DNA of 64,000 nt, taken from contig NC_079877.1 in assembly GCF_029227915.1 (NCBI RefSeq), forward strand, positions 2,232,001 through 2,296,000, given 5' to 3'. The first letter of the stretch is position 1, and every line of letters begins with the position of its first letter. The notes beneath the pieces are model-generated. The model saw only the letters and a list, made by a program, of their open reading frames with translations, was not told the origin of the DNA and made no database searches. Shown here one piece after another: positions 62,647 to 64,000 of the stretch. This DNA comes from Hydractinia symbiolongicarpus (taxonomy: Eukaryota; Cnidaria; Hydrozoa; Anthoathecata; Hydractiniidae). The position numbers were made by a program, and so were the translations under genes.

Positions 62647-64000
62647 AGTCGTTTGTTCGCGCTGAAGAAATAGAGACAGTTTCAAAAACTACATTTCATT
62701 GACTTTCTAACAGTTTTAATCCGTTTGAGTTGCAACGGTTGCGTCACATATTCGCACCAACATGCATTTGGTGATTTCCTTCCGGTATTACTAAGTTGTA
62801 TCGCTTTCAACAGTGAAACGATTGACTGTGGGACTTAATTGAACTAATTCTGGACTGTGACATTATAAATGTTATAAATGAGCGAATTGGACTCCAAGGA
62901 ATAACATTCTTCTTAATTCGACATGATTTGTTGAATTCAGCGAGTACACAATGCTTTGTGGTAGTGCTTTTTTAAAAAATTTAGATAAATCAGTTTTTTT
63001 TACTTCGGGACCAATCCTGGCCGTTAGCACGCGGCAAAAAAATAGAGGCATTCTCAAAAACTACGTTTAATTGGTTTTTTGGCGGTATCAATCCGTTTGA
63101 GTTACAACGGTTGCGTCACATATTCGTACAACATGTATTTAGTGACATTTTTCCGATATTACTAAGTTATATTGCTTTTAACAATGAAATGATTGACTGT
63201 GGAGCTTAATTGAGCTAGCTTTGGCCTGTGACCTTATAATTGTGATAAGTGGGCCAACTGGACTCCAAGAAATAACATTCTTCTTCTTTTGACATGATTG
63301 CTGGAACTCAGCGATTACACTTGGCGCAGTGGAAGCGCTTCATTTAAAAACTTAGATAAATAAGTCATTTTTTACTGAGGGACTAATCCTAGCCGTTATC
63401 GCGCGCTGAAAAATTGCCACAGTTTCAAAAACTACATTTCAATGACGTTCTAACGGTGTCAGTCCGTTTGAGTTACAACGGTTGGGTCACATATTTGTAC
63501 CAACATGTATTTAGCGATATTTTTCTCATATTACTAGTTTGCATTGCTTTTAACAGTGAAACGATTGACTTTGGGACTTAATTGAACTGATTTTGGTCTG
63601 TGACATTATAAATGTTATAAGTGAGAAAATTGGACTCTAAGAAATGACATTCTTCTTAATTTGACATGATTGTAGGAACTCAGCGATTACACTGGACCCT
63701 GTGGTAGTGATTCATTTAAAAATTTAGATAACAAAGTCAATTTTACTGTGGGACCAATCCTAGCTGTTAGCGCGCGCTGAAGATATAGAGACAGTTTCGA
63801 AAACTCCATTTCATTGACTTTCTAACGGTGTCAATCCGTTTGAGTTACAACGGTTGCGTCACACGTTAGTACCAACTTGTATTTAGTGATTTTCTTCCGG
63901 TATTACTAAGTTGTATCGCTTTCAACAGTGAAACGATTGACTGTGGGACTTAATTGAACTGATTTTGGACTTTGACCTTATAAATGTGATAAATGAGCAA

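Larger units (their letters stand above)
3354..63390 (+). repeat. C-type monomers, phase marker of the higher-order structure
   Basis: A distinct monomer subtype, recognised by ggccgtta, aataaagacattctc, gatttcttggcggtat, tagcgaaagtattcggat, ctaggttgcatcgc and gactgtgcgac. Starts: 3354, 4846, 9319, 12301, 14164, 16027, 17143, 20870, 22733, 29083, 32898, 33642, 34759, 36247, 36619, 38109, 39594, 41056, 42146, 43606, 44695, 45785, 47995, 49109, 50596, 51688, 52803, 53893, 55353, 56442, 57532, 58994 and, diverged, 63019. Spacing of 1,863 bp occurs repeatedly in Region I and about 1,090 or 1,462 bp in Region III. A possible degraded relative starts at 61,225. Individual C-types are mosaics; several in Region I lose the gactgtgcgac form. 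Confidence 0.88.
1..64000 (+). repeat. Tandem satellite array, about 372-bp monomer, 173 monomers
   Basis: The whole window is one head-to-tail array. I used the junction motif ccaatcct followed by [ag]gccgtta as the monomer start and located 173 successive starts. Spacing is 371-373 bp in nearly all of Regions I and II. Region III adds recurring classes of 368-371 bp and 348-349 bp, the latter from a fixed 24-bp deletion. Outliers are 383 bp (10-bp duplication), 459 bp (86-bp insertion), 320 bp (about 51-bp deletion) and 358 bp (14-bp deletion). No monomer is inverted. Base composition is AT-rich, 35.7% G+C in monomer 1. No coding gene interrupts it. The array extends beyond both window ends. 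The family is not one I recognise; function as centromeric or pericentromeric heterochromatin is inferred from organisation only. Confidence 0.98.
60110..64000 (+). repeat. Region IV: diverged and truncated monomers, 163-173
   Basis: Monomer starts: 60110, 60482, 60854, 61225, 61545 (inferred), 61917, 62289, 62647, 63019, 63391, 63762 (cut at the window end). From about 60,010 onward each monomer carries many private substitutions in parts that are nearly invariant earlier, for example aggcgctatc in place of agccgttatc at 60,110 and tacccgttagttagc at 60,481. A weak 3-mer order survives: the form ggagcttaattgagctagct occurs at 62,100 and again at 63,201. A run tgattgtaggaactcagc occurs at about 61.5, 61.8 and 63.7 kb. 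This is the pattern expected of older, no longer homogenised repeats near an array flank. Confidence 0.88.

Noticed and set aside
1-64000. CRISPR array, because of the regular direct repeats
   Set aside because: The repeat unit is about 372 bp with no short constant repeat alternating with unique spacers; essentially the whole unit is conserved, so it is a tandem satellite.

Overview
The window is one uninterrupted tandem satellite DNA array. I counted 173 head-to-tail monomers of about 372 bp, all in the same orientation. The last is cut by the window edge, and position 1 happens to coincide with a monomer start. I see no protein-coding gene, rRNA, tRNA, CRISPR array or bacterial regulatory element. 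The short open frames that exist recur at monomer-dependent positions and are by-products of the repeat. Hand counting of the first monomer gives 133 G+C in 373 bases (35.7%). The sequence is most simply read as constitutive heterochromatin (pericentromeric, centromeric or a similar satellite block) of a eukaryote. I do not recognise the family and cannot name the organism. CpG is not depleted (15 CpG in monomer 1, observed/expected about 1.27), which leans towards a lineage with little CpG methylation, such as many invertebrates, but this is only an inference.

Layout. Region I (1-26,099, monomers 1-70) is very homogeneous: mostly 373-bp monomers, with a divergent 'C-type' monomer (starting ggccgtta, containing ttcttggcggtat) recurring as a phase marker. 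It has clear multi-monomer higher-order duplications: 2-mers of 745-746 bp, a 5-mer of 1,863 bp, and dispersed copies at offsets of 5,590 and 6,706 bp. Region II (26,100-34,758, monomers 71-93) carries a transitional set of variants, a 10-bp internal tandem duplication, and the only stretch in the window that is not satellite: an 86-bp insertion at 31,460-31,545 inside monomer 85. Region III (34,759-60,109, monomers 94-162) has a different organisation, with 3-mer and 4-mer higher-order units (about 1,090 and 1,462 bp). These units include a monomer with a fixed 24-bp deletion. A segment of about 9.5 kb is itself tandemly duplicated (about 37.3-46.8 kb and 46.8-58.6 kb), with copy-number differences of 3, 1 and 1 monomers between the copies. 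Region IV (60,110-64,000, monomers 163-173) consists of individually diverged, partly truncated monomers, as expected towards an array flank or in an old, no longer homogenised part.

So the sequence records satellite turnover. Several unequal-exchange junctions can be placed to within about 8-60 bp because the monomer subtypes on either side differ. Each monomer also has internal structure: a near-duplicate pair of about 26-31 bp around two AACGGT cores, six TTGAC pentamers in monomer 1, and a short dyad (CAACGGTTG). The dyad is replaced in a set of 11 monomers by a different perfect palindrome (ACAGCTGT). All comparisons were made by eye; percentage identities were not computed.
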